From Warburgia ugandensis (taxonomy: Eukaryota > Streptophyta > Magnoliopsida > Canellales > Canellaceae), in contig CP141135.1 in the NCBI GenBank assembly GCA_035236585.1, positions 6,854,001 to 6,918,000 on the forward strand: a stretch of DNA of 64,000 nt, read 5' to 3'. The notes under the pieces are model-generated. The model had not been told where the DNA came from. It ran no database searches and was given only the letters and a program-made list of their open reading frames with translations. The position numbers were made by a program, and so were the translations under genes. Positions 1 to 10,702 of the stretch are shown piece by piece. The first letter of the stretch is position 1; each line of letters starts with the position of its first letter.

Positions 1-1203
1 TTGTATGTACAAGAACTCATTAATTTTCATCTCATCGCTCAGAAATACATCCATAAGAAAAGTAGGACCTTATTTTATCAAATTTTTAGTGATTTCCACC
101 ATACTACAATTTATACGTCAAATAAATCCAGTTTCAAGTTTAGGTTAATGCAATACTTCTCTAACTCTCTTGAGTTCTCATTAATTGTAATCATTTCTGG
201 TCTATCATTTTCATCATACTATTGTTGTTACCATAATTGTTAGGTCTTTTCAAAAGTTTACACACTATCCAAGTTAAAAATTGAACGTATTCACTAAGTT
301 TCTGTATTTATGATTCAATTCTCCACTCATTTGCTTTTCCTTCTTATCATTTAGTAATGATCCTTATAAAATAGTTGACATATCCTCTATGCGTTATGCA
401 TCTTCAATCCATAACTAGAACTCTCAAGAATCATTTATATAGGTATTTACTTCTCAATGATAATTAGCTGTCGGTATTTCTGTATACATAAAGAATAACT
501 CATTTTCATTCCTTCGATCAATAATTCCTTTACATAAGTAGATCAACTGCCACTGATTTTCTTCATATCAAAATTTATCCATCAAATCTATCCTCAACAT
601 GTATGGACTAATATTGTAATTCTCTTAATTTTTTCCTAAGTTCTCTCTCCTTGTGATTATTCTCTACCCTCTTTTCATTAAAATCAAAATATTATTGTGT
701 AATAGAAATCATAATTCTCATAGGTTTGTGCTCATTGTCAAAATTAAAACTTGGATCTTCTAATGGTCGCCCCATGTGAATAGATCTATCTCTGATAAAG
801 TTTTCATTTAGATATACACGTTTTGTACTCTTATACTATTGTTCCTTACACTAAGAATTATACTAATTTTGTAAGAGTACTCCTCTTACTTATGCTAGGA
901 CTAAACATCTATTGTCTCCTTAGAACTTGCTAACCCTTATGGGTTGTATCTATTGTTGCCATTGCACCAGCTGACTAGGGTTTTGCATCATGTTGGCCAT
1001 GAAGTCCGCAATTTGACTCCCCTGGTCACATGGCTCAACAGAGGGGTTTGTTGTCCTCTGACTCGTCCTCTTAGGTGACATTCTTCCCTTCATCACAAGG
1101 TTCTTTTTATGAGTTACTCTCAAACTCATTAGTCGCAACATCTTGCTTTAGAGACTGCTCAAGACTTACTCAATGTGACTGGCTGTGAGTGGACTGAACC
1201 TGG
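1..1203 (-). mobile_element. internal region (gag side) of a Ty3/gypsy-like LTR element, partial
   Basis: Lies just downstream, in minus-strand sense, of the primer binding site at 1204-1215 and of the long LTR at 1218-4230, so it must be the 5' internal region of that element; the rest is outside the window. A short ATG-started frame (950-1141) sits where gag should begin. The remaining 950 bases are AT-rich and show no long frame on the minus strand, so the region is probably degenerate. The superfamily is inferred from LTR length and the Met-type PBS, not from pol. Confidence 0.55.
950..1141 (-). pseudogene. gag N-terminal fragment of LTR element
   Basis: A 63-residue frame starts with an ATG about 60 bases after the PBS in minus-strand sense. 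It contains a basic stretch (MSPKRTSQRTTNP) followed by a Q- and M-rich helix-like segment (IADFMANMMQNPSQLVQ). Plant Ty3/gypsy gag proteins commonly open with a similar basic PPRR-like stretch and then a Q/M-rich helix. The frame stops at 950 with no obvious continuation, so I regard it as the broken start of gag. Identification rests mainly on position relative to PBS and LTR. Confidence 0.45.
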
Positions 1204-1215
1204 GCTCTGATACCA
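1204..1215 (-). other. primer binding site (initiator Met tRNA type)
   Basis: The plus strand reads GCTCTGATACCA, reverse complement of TGGTATCAGAGC, the standard plant LTR-element PBS for tRNA-iMet. It is separated by two bases from the LTR end (TGTGACGACTCGG at 1218), fixing the minus orientation. Confidence 0.85.
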
Positions 1216-2325
1216 ACTGTGACGACTCGGGTTTTCAAATGAAATTTTAAATACAAACTAATTTCTAATGCATGATCGATCCAACTTGAAATAATTTTTG
1301 TAAAATAGTGCAATGCAGCGAAAAATCTTTTCTTTCAAATTCACTTTGAAAAACCTCAAGTATCATTTTTCTTCTATAAAAAACAAGGATTCTCGGTGAA
1401 ATGAGCGCTCATTTTTACCAAAAATCCAATAGAGTTTCCTCTGTTTTTTAGACATATGATATTTAATGCATGTCATTGTGAAGTACCTGATAAACATTGT
1501 TGATAATTTTAAAATATAAATAGAGACTTTGTCTCCTTTTTATACATTTAACAAAACAAAGACAGTTTACCTCAACACAACACACCCAGAACCTCCATAG
1601 CATAAGCTAGTCACAGAAGTCTTCCAAATTCCCATAATTATATACAATGTAGTCTCTTTCTCATTTCTAATATGACAACTTCAATTCAAAGACCAATTCT
1701 TACATGTCCTCTTCCCAAACTTTTGTTGGAGCGCTCCTATCAATAAGCAGCTCCTGTTCTTTGGGAGTCCTTTGTTCTGCGATACTGTCAACATGCCAAA
1801 CTTGCTACTATTCTCTGTATCTGAGGCATTGCAAACCACAGCAATGCCTTAGCAAGCAATCGCTTGTTTAGGTGGAATAAGACGCAATATTTTATATAAA
1901 CAAAAATCATTATAATTATATATAGATCAATTTAGCCATGCTGAATCATGCAAACAACAATTCAATTATCATTTAACTTGAAATCATTCAACATTTATTA
2001 GAATCATGAATCCATGTCAAAATAAAGGAATACCAATGCGTTAGTACGAAACACGTTATTTGAAAAGCAAAGTATGCAATCACATGTCAAACTTACAAGT
2101 CATTTACATTTCCTGATACTAGTCTTCGCTCTTATAAGTCATTTCATATATTAAATACCAATGCGTTGTTGTGTATATCAAGTACACAATAAACAATATT
2201 ATCTTCTTTGGAGCAGTGAGTCGGTGCAATGGGTTAAACCCAAGGACACACCAAACTCAAAGACGCACCTCAAGGCTTTACTCTTGAGAGATCGGTAGCT
2301 CTTCTAGCCCGAAGGCTCGCCCACA

Positions 2326-2505
2326 TCCTGACGACTCCGTGGCCCGCCCACATCATAACGACCCCTCAAGACGCATCAAACTCTCCAAACAATGGGGTTA
2401 AATCTTAGGGACCGGTAGCTTGTTTAGCTAGGAACCGGTAACTCGTCCAGCCATAAGGCCCGCCCACATCATAACGACTTCGTGGCCCTCTCACATCATA
2501 ATGAC
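2326..2505. repeat. degenerate short tandem subrepeats inside LTR
   Basis: About four spaced copies of a motif close to GGCCCGCCCACATCATAACG followed by ACT/CCGTGG, in a GC-richer patch of an AT-rich LTR. Two copies of a GACCGGTAGCTNGT-like motif lie between them. Confidence 0.6.
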
Positions 2506-3861
2506 CCCTTTCGCTCATACGAGCCATTTCATAATTTTTTGCTATAAGTCTTACATTTCTTTCACATGGTTCACAATAATGCATATCTTATGCATAACAG
2601 TTTAATCATAATTCCAATTCAGCATGCACATTCATCTTATCTTTCATATAAATAGAAAAATTCATTTCAATGCTTGAAATTCATATACACATGCATATAT
2701 AGCGCAAATCATAGCAATCTTAATTCCACCTACCTCAAATGGAGATCTTTAGGTTCTCTAAAGCAAATAGTATATGCGCTTTCGATCAATCACACCTCTA
2801 TAATAATACAAACACTCATTTAGATATACAATTCTAGGTCTTCTCTTAGCTTTTCCAGTATGGAAGCTCCCTCTATGTTAGTCCCTGACACTAGTCGTCA
2901 CAAGGCAAAATAACAGTGCTTATTTCTATTCTAGAAGTGTTTCATTAACTATTGGTTGATAGCTAGTTGAATGACAAGTAGTTACTGAATTTTCTAATCC
3001 ACATCATTGGCCCTGGATTGGCTACCCACCACTCTTCTTAAGTGACTGCAAGTCACTTTTACTGTTCAGTGGTCTTAACCCTTGATTCTTACCCAGATCA
3101 ACTCTTGGTTTGGAGCTGGGTGTTATTTCCCATGCTATAGTTTTTAATACAACCTATAATTGTATTCTTAAATCAGGCTGATATAATGAGCATCATGAGT
3201 AGTTCATATCACTCAATTTCTTTTTATTAGTTCATCCAAATTCCATACTTTATATCACATCTAAGCTAATTCACAGTTCAGGAATTCACATATGACTTTT
3301 AATCATTGATCGATATCACAAGGTGTCTGTTTAAATAGTGGCAGATCAGACGACTTATATCATCCGATCCGTTTCACTTCAATTTCATATAATTCTAGAC
3401 ATCCTATCATTTTTTTATGACGAGGAACTCATTAGTGGGTCTAATCGTCAATCAGACATCACGAAGTTACTATGTGAACAGTACCCGATCAGACGGCTGA
3501 AATTATTTGATCGATTTTTAGCCTAGATCTAATATTTTTTTGTGTGATCCAAGCCACATCATGCCCTAAATTACCTATCCCTAAGCTTTGATTTAAAAAT
3601 GGATGGCTAGATCGTCCCTAAACTTAGATCGCATGTAAAATCGTAAGGATTTATCCAAAAATTAAAATTCACTAATTGGGTTTTGTAGATCTCACCTTCT
3701 AGATGCGTTTTCCACCATTGGATGGGTTGGATTGGCTTAGATCTATCGCAAAACCTCCAATTATAGCCGTGTGACGTTCCCCTCTTCAATCAATGGTCGA
3801 GATCACATCGGATTCCCCAATAAACTTGGGGGTTTTGTTCGTCTCGTCGTGTTAAACAAAA

Positions 3862-3864
<3 letters not shown>

Positions 3865-3929
<65 letters not shown>
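3865..3929. repeat. (CT)n microsatellite
   Basis: An uninterrupted CT dinucleotide run of about 65 bases, followed by a pyrimidine-rich C/T stretch to about 4100. Confidence 0.95.
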
Positions 3930-3931
<2 letters not shown>

Positions 3932-4376
3932 TCCCCGGTAGCTTCTCCCTCGGCTCACTTTCTCTTGCCAGCATGACCTAGGGTTTCCAGGCACGCCGGT
4001 TTTCCCTTTCTTCTGTCCTTCTCCTCTTCTTCTCCTCCTCCTCTCCTTCCTCTTTTTCTTCTTTCTTTTCCTCTCCCTTCGTCGGGTTTCTTCATCTTTT
4101 TTTTTATTTTGGGAAGACAGACCCGACAACTATGTCGGGTTGCCTTAAGTGGGAGGTGCTCGTATCAAATACGGCCCACTCTATTTAAGGTCCTTTTGTG
4201 CTTTTTTTTTTTTTTTTTGGAGATGTTACGGTAACTGCATTCTTTAATCGTATTGCAATACTATATTACACACTTACATTCATTTATCAAAAATAGATGT
4301 TTGAAGTTGAAAGCGGTAGGCAATCCTTTAAATTGCAGATGCCCATGATGGGTGTGGCAAGAGAGGGCCAACATGA

Positions 4377-5125
4377 TCGCTAGTGGGTGAAGATATGGAC
4401 TCCGGTTTAGATTGAGTGCCTAGACAAGCAATTCAGTCCATCTTCAATACATTCAATTCTAACCTCCAACTCTAGCAACCTTTTCTGTGCAGTGTTGTTC
4501 TTCTGTTCAGCTTCACATGCTGCGTCCTCCGTGCATCAGTTTTGACTCTGACAATTTACTATACCTCTTCGGCACTGCCGCATTTATGAAGGCGAAGATT
4601 GATTCAAAGGTGGAGATAGCGGAGCACCTGTACTTACTTTCAATACCCTCATCACAATTGATAGATAGAGAGGAAAGACTTTCTTTTGTTACATATGATT
4701 GCTTCAACGATTGAAGGTGATTGCTGAATTCCTTCTTCACAGAGCAAACACATTTGTTTCCAGTACCTTGTTCTTTACCTTTCCCTCGTTGAAGAGTCGA
4801 TTGAAGGTCTTGAACGTGCTCCTTTATCTGCAAAGAAACATCCCTCAGGGTGCCACAGACGTCCAATGATCTAAGTGATCCATCTTAGATTCTAACAACG
4901 TACTCTCCCCATTTACTTTGTTAATGGTGGGCAAGAGCCTGTTGGGTTGGTGGCAATTGGAGAAACTCCTGTGTGCAATCGTGCAAGTTCTTCAGACCAC
5001 ATAAACAAGAGGATGCATTGCAGACCTGTAGCTTGTTGATTGCTTCTTTGACATTGAATATAATAGGATGGATTGTGGAAGGTAGACTAATGGAGCGAAC
5101 GTAGTGGGGTTTTCCAGTTGTTGTA
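4377..5125 (-). pseudogene. DUF241 pseudogene, copy A
   Basis: Minus-strand relic of a DUF241 gene. One readable frame (4513-4866) keeps CGTLRDVSLQIKEHVQDLQSTL and the KKEFSNHLQSLK stretch, matching residues about 95-150 of the intact copy at 7050-7832. The N-terminal half is recognisable only at DNA level and is interrupted by stops. The start codon is lost: paralogs have CCATTG (ATG on minus) where this copy has CCAGTTG near 5115-5125. The 3' conserved block is present at 4322-4350. The TATA region is degraded (CATATAGC near 5217). Decay is advanced; no protein is expected. Confidence 0.85.
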
Positions 5126-6985
5126 GATGAAGAGGCGATCTTGGGATTTCTCTGGTGAGAGCCTATTCTGGCTAGAACAAATGGTTGATGATGTATTGTT
5201 CCACCTCTTTGGTTCTCATATAGCTACAGCTACAACAACTGAGAAGATGTAGAGACAGGGAGAACCTTTTTCTCCGTCTATGCGATCATGCATGTGACGT
5301 CGATCTGTCGGCCTTTGTATTTGTCGATCTTGTATCCAATTTGCCAAGAGTTTAAGCATCTTACCTCTGTATTTATTCCAAGAAGATCAGAGCCAGGTAC
5401 TACATATGACCTCATATGATTTTAAGATCGACATGAATGTTGTTTCTTTTTTTACGTCAATGAATCATGGTTCCTTCTATCAAGACAGCTTGAATGCCAG
5501 AGTTTCTTTTTGTATGTTGGCACCACATTTTAAAATAAGCATGCCTCGCAGTGGACTTCAATTTCATAAACCAATGGATCACCTTGATTAAATTTTCAAG
5601 TATTTGTGATGACAGTCTTTGCTGGGTAGTAGTAGGCAAGTAGGACATATTCCATTCGTGCATTTTGGCACATTCTAACAGTGCTAGTGGAAACAGTCAT
5701 GTCCATGGTGCACATGTATCGGCGATCCAAATAATTTATCTGACTGAGACGAGCTTTCAGGGCTATCTTTTTGGCTTTTCCAATTGAATACCTCAAAACT
5801 AAATATGAGTTTCTATTCAATCTTAAAATTACAACTATGTATGCCGCTAATTTAGCTATAAATTTCAGGGGGACAAAATTTCTGTTGTGGTAAGGAATTC
5901 GCCAATCATGCAGCATCTTATGTTTCCGCTTACCATTTGATGGAGAGCATCTTACACGATCTTGACCATTCATTGAACGGATTGACTGAAGCCCACTTGG
6001 ACCCACAAGGTAAATTACTAGGTTGAATGTTACAAACAGTTCTCTTGGATGAATTTCATAGGTTCTAATGAGAGTTTTTCTTGCATTTGTATGTGATCTT
6101 ACTTCAATCTGGTTTCATCCTGTGCTCTAGGATAGCTGGAGAACTAATGTTAAAAGCCTTGAATGAGCTTGTAAGGGGCATAAATTTTTATAACTTGAAA
6201 AGCCTATCTAGACCCCAAATAGTTTTGGCAGAATCAACCCAACAGAGCAATAATGACCCACTAAATAGCTATATGCACATTTATGTAAAAGCATGTTTCA
6301 CATCTATGACACACTCCAGTGGGTTGTGAGTTGTTCTCTCTTTTCTAGCTTTTATAGTCGTTTACTTGTAATGTTAGCGGCAGGTCCATTCTATTTTTCT
6401 GAATAGAAGTCCTGGACCGGTGAACCTGACTTTCCATCAAATAGTCAATTAAGTTTGGGTGAATTTAGAGTTGACTCATTGTCCGAGATGCATCATATTG
6501 GCCCTCATGCCACCATTTGAGTCTGGAAGTAAAACGAATATTTTGATATAATATTTTTTGAAAAGGGATGTAGTGACATAAACATTCAAGGTGAATTTGC
6601 TTGTCTGTTTTCTTAAAAAGCTGATAGAGATGTTTAATTAGTTATCAATTAATTATCAACGTATATATGGCGAATATACTCATATGTTCTGGATTTCCAT
6701 ATTTATCAGAAGATGAATCTGGAGGAAGGGAAAAATTCAATGAATGTGAAATAGTAATAAAAGGCAATTCTCCTTCTTTTTTTTTAACCACATCCAGTGT
6801 TTATTTCATCCAAAAGTAAAATATGTGTTAGTATTACGGATAACTAATTTAGTCTGAATATATAATTAGACAACAAAATTGATAACACAAAATGTTGGAT
6901 CTGTAATTTTTCTGTATTTGAAATCTGGCCTTACTATATCATTTACATTCATCTACAGCAATTAATGCCTAGAAAATGAAACCCA
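5126..6985. other. duplicated 5' flank of copy A and spacer; no gene seen
   Basis: Up to about 5420 this is recognisable DUF241 promoter flank (GGTTCTCATATAGC, then AGAAGATCAGAGCC, as in other copies). Bases 6480-6720 are a diverged copy of 13590-13830, so the spacer between array units was duplicated too. Short frames exist on both strands but have no family resemblance or intact paralog. Confidence 0.5.
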
Positions 6986-6988
6986 TAC

Positions 6989-7018
6989 GCAATCCTTCAA
7001 AATGCAGATGTCCATGAT
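6989..7018 (-). promoter_or_regulatory. conserved 3' flanking block of DUF241 copy B
   Basis: A match to CATCATTGGCATCCGCATTT-like sequence (minus sense), 30-60 bases past the stop codon. The same block follows the stop position in copies A, C, D, E, G, H, I, J, K and M, so it is most likely 3' UTR. Function unknown. Confidence 0.55.
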
Positions 7019-7049
7019 GGGCTGTGGTTATGGAGGGCTAACGAGATCT

Positions 7050-7832
7050 CTAGTGGGAGATGATGTTCAGGAGATCGACTCTCGTTTGGATTAAGTACCT
7101 AAACAAGCATTCCAATCCATCTTCAATGCTTTGAATTCTAACATCCAACTCCTGCAATCTATTCTGAGCACTATCCTTATCTTCTGCTTGCCATGCTGTT
7201 TGTCCCTTGTGCATCAGTTTTGACACAAATGACAATTTACTAGACCTTTTTGGTTCTGCTGCATAAATGAAGGTGGAGATTGATTGGAAGATGGAGATGG
7301 TGAGTGCCCGAGCCTCTTTTAACAGCCTTATTACAGTCGATAGATGCTGGTCTTGATCTAAGAGCTGAGATGTTTTCTTATCCATACGCTTCAGTGAGTC
7401 AAGGCTCTTCATGAATTCCCGCTTTGCCTTCTTCATAGAGCAAATACATTTGCTTTCACTGCCTGATTCTGTGCTTTTACCCCGTCGAAGACTCGATTGA
7501 CGGTCATGGACGTGTTCCTTCATCTGAAATGAAACATCTCTCAAGGTACCACACATGTCTAACAATCTAAGTGACCCATCTAACAACTGCTCTACACATT
7601 TCTCTTGTTGCTGTTGGGCAAGAGCTTGTTGGGTCAGTGGCAATTGAAGGAGTTCCTTGAGGCAATCGTACAAGTCCTCAAGGCCACTCAAGCCAATGGA
7701 GACCGTCTCGGTTACTGATGAGGATGCCTCCCAACTCTTTAGCTTTTTGATCTCTTCTTCGACTCTGGCAACAACAGGATGGGATCTAGAGGTCCAACTG
7801 ATGGAGCGAACATGGTAAGCTTTTTCTGCCAT
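7050..7832 (-). CDS. DUF241 family protein, copy B (intact)
   Basis: An uninterrupted single-exon frame of 260 residues from the ATG at 7832, chosen because CTACAATGGCAG is the conserved start context in paralogs; the frame opens further upstream only through a non-ATG codon. Order of conserved segments: MAEKAYHVRSISW; an EEEIKKLKSWE helix; GLSGLEDLYDCLKELLQLPLTQ (about 50-72); LLDGSLRLLDMCGTLRDVS (about 84-103); CSMKKAKREF (about 130); DQDQHLSTVIRLLKEARALT; SKLMHKGQTAW; and the C-terminal IEDGLECLFRYLIQTRVDLL. No signal peptide or obvious membrane helix; predicted mostly helical. Length is typical of the family. DUF241 (PF03087) is plant-specific, usually intronless, and of unknown molecular function. 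A TATAAAAG box lies 106 bp upstream of the ATG. Likely functional. Confidence 0.9.
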   Translation of the reverse strand: MAEKAYHVRSISWTSRSHPVVARVEEEIKKLKSWEASSSVTETVSIGLSGLEDLYDCLKELLQLPLTQQALAQQQQEKCVEQLLDGSLRLLDMCGTLRDVSFQMKEHVHDRQSSLRRGKSTESGSESKCICSMKKAKREFMKSLDSLKRMDKKTSQLLDQDQHLSTVIRLLKEARALTISIFQSISTFIYAAEPKRSSKLSFVSKLMHKGQTAWQAEDKDSAQNRLQELDVRIQSIEDGLECLFRYLIQTRVDLLNIISH

Positions 7833-7937
7833 TGTAGATGAAGAAACTTTGTTATTGTTCACAAAGACCCTCTTCTAGTTGATGAAAGGAAGAAGAAGAT
7901 GATGATGATGGTGTGTTGTTGCAACTCTTTGGTTCCT

Positions 7938-7945
7938 CTTTTATA
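7938..7945 (-). promoter_or_regulatory. TATA box of DUF241 copy B
   Basis: TATAAAAG on the minus strand, about 106 bp before the ATG at 7832. The equivalent position carries a TATA-like box in copies D, G, H, I, J, K and M. A short GAT/ATC triplet run (about 7898-7910) lies between box and ATG, as in several paralogs. Confidence 0.65.
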
Positions 7946-9068
7946 ACTAGAGCTAGAGAGAAGGAAACACAGAGAATCTTGTCTGCCCAATCATTCATGT
8001 GATGTGAACGTGGATCAGAGCTATTTTTGTCTAAGGTGACCTTGTAACCCATCTCCAAACAAGAGTTCAATTTTATCATTTTCTTTATTACCAGAAAATC
8101 AGAGCTAGCATGGCGAATCAGGCTGATAATTTTCAAATCCCATAATTTTCTCTTTTTCTATCTGGGGTCAATGGCTCATGGTTCCCTGGGCAGAGACAAT
8201 CCGGCCTGGCTATGGTTTTAGTTTTGGTTTTAGTTTTTACACTTCTTTTTAAATTAAACATGATTGCTGTTGAGCTTTCTTGAGACATAGGGGACCTAGA
8301 TGAATTTTTTTTTTAAACATCTTAAACACAGCGCTGGTATCTATTAGGGGCAGGGAGACATGGCCACCAGTGTGGTTTTGACATTGGACAAGTCGACATG
8401 ATCTTGACTGTTTATTTGACAGTCTTCCATATGAAGAGTTAAAGCTAGGAAAATCACTCAAATTGAATGTGTTTGCTATCTATATCCCTGGGGACTTTGA
8501 GGAGTACCGCCATATACAGTTACATGCATGCTCCTTTGGGTAAGATCCTGAGATCATTGCCATTACCGCTGATCTAGATCACTTGAATGCCCCTATGTTT
8601 TAGACTTGATGAAACGCCCAATAGCCAGGCGATTATAAGCATGTTTGTACATATACTTTAGCTGACGTTATTAGCTTATGCTTCACCGTCTCTTCTAAAC
8701 GCCAGCACCGCTGCTACCATAATGCAACCGCCAACCCAGAAGTACTGAGTTTCGATCACTCGTGTATGATTTATTTTAGGCCCTTGGTTCATTGCATGTA
8801 ATGAGCTTGCAAGGCCATGGTTTGATGTTAACATTTGTACCGATCATTTAAGCTTCTGAGTATGAACTGAGTTTGATTAAATTCCAATCTCTGGATTGAG
8901 TTATGCAAGACAGTGAACCTTTTGCCCTGGTATTTGCATCCTTATAACAAACAGCTAATTTAAGAACAAAGAAATCAAGGACAACGGCCTTCTGACTCAA
9001 TGGTGCAAGATGGAACGTCTTTATGCCAGACCATAAGTTCAAGGCTGCTGATGGCTGTGCGTGTATGT
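7946..9068. other. upstream flank of copy B; no gene seen
   Basis: Homologous over much of its length to 15000-15870 upstream of copy C (compare 8250-8460 with 15235-15435, and 8850-8950 with 15795-15890). Contains a degraded version of the upstream block that reads GCCACTCGTGCAC in other copies (near 8350). Short minus-strand frames here have no support. Confidence 0.5.
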
Positions 9069-9480
9069 CCAATATGACATGTTATGCTTTTTCTGCCATT
9101 GCAGACGAGAAATTCCTTTGTTGTTTTCTCTTCATCGGTGTTGTTATAGCTTGAAGAGAGGAAGACGATGATGGTACGGTGCTTTTGGCAGATTGGTTCT
9201 CTTTTACAGCACCAACTAGCTGTGGACAAAATGAAGCGACCTGTCTGTGTAACGAAGCATGTGATCCGGCATTGGCGCATCCTTTGTATAAGGTGATGTT
9301 GGAACCTATCTCCCAGAAATCTTCAATTTTCTTTACTTCGAGAAGATTAAAGCCAGCAGGGCCTACCGGGCCGTTATGATTTTCAGATGCTCCCATCGTG
9401 CTTCTTCTCTTCTAGTTTTTGTTTTGTGGGGTTAATGGTTCAGGATTTGTGTGGCCTGGACAATCCTGGCTGGCTTGATC
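9069..9480 (-). pseudogene. DUF241 promoter and start-codon relic (gene body absent)
   Basis: On the minus strand this holds DUF241 upstream sequence (equivalent of the AGAAGATTAAAGCC and AAGCATGTGATGT segments), a mutated TATA position (TTTTACAG near 9202), 5' UTR and CCATTGCAG at the ATG site (9100). It then reads MAEKA-like residues followed by a stop and unrelated sequence from about 9070. The whole coding body is missing. An upstream fragment left by deletion or by an unequal-exchange breakpoint. Confidence 0.75.
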
Positions 9481-9614
9481 AATAGCATTCAACTGAACTT
9501 TCAGTCTCTCCACATAGCATGACGTTTGATCAATTATTTATGGAAATAGAGGGGGCCCTTTTTTTTCCCTTGACCGTCCAAATTTGATAAATGGCAAGAA
9601 GCATTGGCTGTTGA

Positions 9615-9789
9615 AGGGGAGCTTTAGCGCAACGGTAAAAGTTGTGGTCGTGTGACTTTGAGGTCACAGGTTCAAGGCCTGGAAATAGCCTCTTGCATGT
9701 AAGGCTGCAAACTATAGACTCTTGTGATCGACCCCTTCCCCGGAACCTGCCTAAGTGGGGGCTTCGAGCACGGGGCGGCCTTCTTTTTT
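9615..9789 (+). mobile_element. Au-like SINE, copy 1
   Basis: A tRNA-derived head with an A-box-like TAGCGCAACGGTA and a B-box-like GGTCACAGGTTCAAGGCC, then a body containing CTCTTGCATGTAAGGCTGC and ACCCCTTCCCCGGAACC, ending in a T-rich tail. It is flanked by a perfect 19 bp direct repeat, AAGAAGCATTGGCTGTTGA, at 9596-9614 and 9790-9808, which is the target-site duplication. The arrangement resembles the plant Au SINE family as I recall it. Confidence 0.88.
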
Positions 9790-10702
9790 AAGAAGCATTG
9801 GCTGTTGAGAGCAGAGCGCCTTCGAGACAAGGTTTCCTCCTTGTCACTGTAACTCTCTTCCTTTTGAGAAAGTTTGATCTTCTTGTCTTTCTTCTGCAAT
9901 TTTAATAAAATCAATTTAGCAGTTACCCAGAAGATGAGTCGTTTAGAGAAAACCAGGATGAGAATGTTAAGTGGAAAGAACCATCTCAGCCATGATACAA
10001 TAATATATGAAATTCTTCCTCGATTGCCTCCTAAAATCCTTTTAAGATTCAAACACGTTTGCAAGTAGTGGAATCATGGAATCTCCCATGATCCTTCATT
10101 CGCCCTCAATCACTCTCGAAAATTCTCTGCTTTTTCTGCAATGTTATTGCAAACCAGGAGAAGAGACCCGATATTTAGTACCCATGACGAGAAATCCTTT
10201 GGCGTGGCAGACCCATCTTTCAGCTTTATTAGAGATTCACCATCTTGCAGCGTTATTGAAGATTCATAAGAACCAACAGTTTCAGGCCTATCTTTCAACT
10301 TTATTAGAGATTCATTATACGTTAGAGCTTCCTCCACCGGGCTTGTTTGCCTAACAAACGATGATGATTACTTCACAGCCAATCCCGTCACAAAACAATG
10401 GCGGATGCTTCCCAATCCCTCTCAAAATCTTTACCTGTTGGTAGATGTTGGGTTATCTTTTGACCCGTTCGTAGTTCCTTCTACAAAATCATTTCTATCT
10501 TACGCCAGGGAGCACTTTGCCCAAGTTTCCGTAGGTTTAAATTTGAGATCTTTGATTCAGAGAAGGATGCGCGGAGAATTCCCAGAGTGAAAAGCGAGAG
10601 CGGTTTTGATGTCATATATTGGTTTAAGTATATTTCCGTAATCTCCTCATTTGACACTAGAACCGATTATTGTTCTTCGATTGTTTTACCTGCTTTAGTT
10701 GC

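Larger units (their letters stand above)
1218..4230 (-). repeat. 5' LTR (about 3.0 kb) of the minus-strand gypsy-like element
   Basis: The low-coordinate end is TGTGACGACTCGG, adjacent to the PBS. The high end is placed near 4230, where sequence homologous to the 3' flank of other DUF241 copies resumes (GTAACTGCATTC, compare 14008). The terminal bases there are GTTACG instead of the expected ..CA, so that end is approximate or mutated. The LTR holds a double hairpin at 1825-1866 shared with the solo LTR at 25858-28696, short GC-rich subrepeats at 2326-2505, a (CT)n tract and a poly-T run. No coding function. The insertion sits in the 3' flank of the first DUF241 copy. Confidence 0.65.

Noticed and set aside
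3803-4129. 108-residue minus-strand frame rich in R, E and K
   Set aside because: It is a translation of the (CT)n tract and neighbouring pyrimidine-rich LTR sequence.
7833-7862. Upstream extension of DUF241 copy B by ten residues
   Set aside because: The extension opens on GTG, not ATG; the ATG at 7832 is in the conserved CTACAATGGC context shared with paralogs.
9615-9690. Possible tRNA gene (A box and B box visible)
   Set aside because: No cloverleaf completes, and the sequence continues into an Au-like SINE body with a 19 bp target duplication. The same applies to the heads of the other SINE copies.
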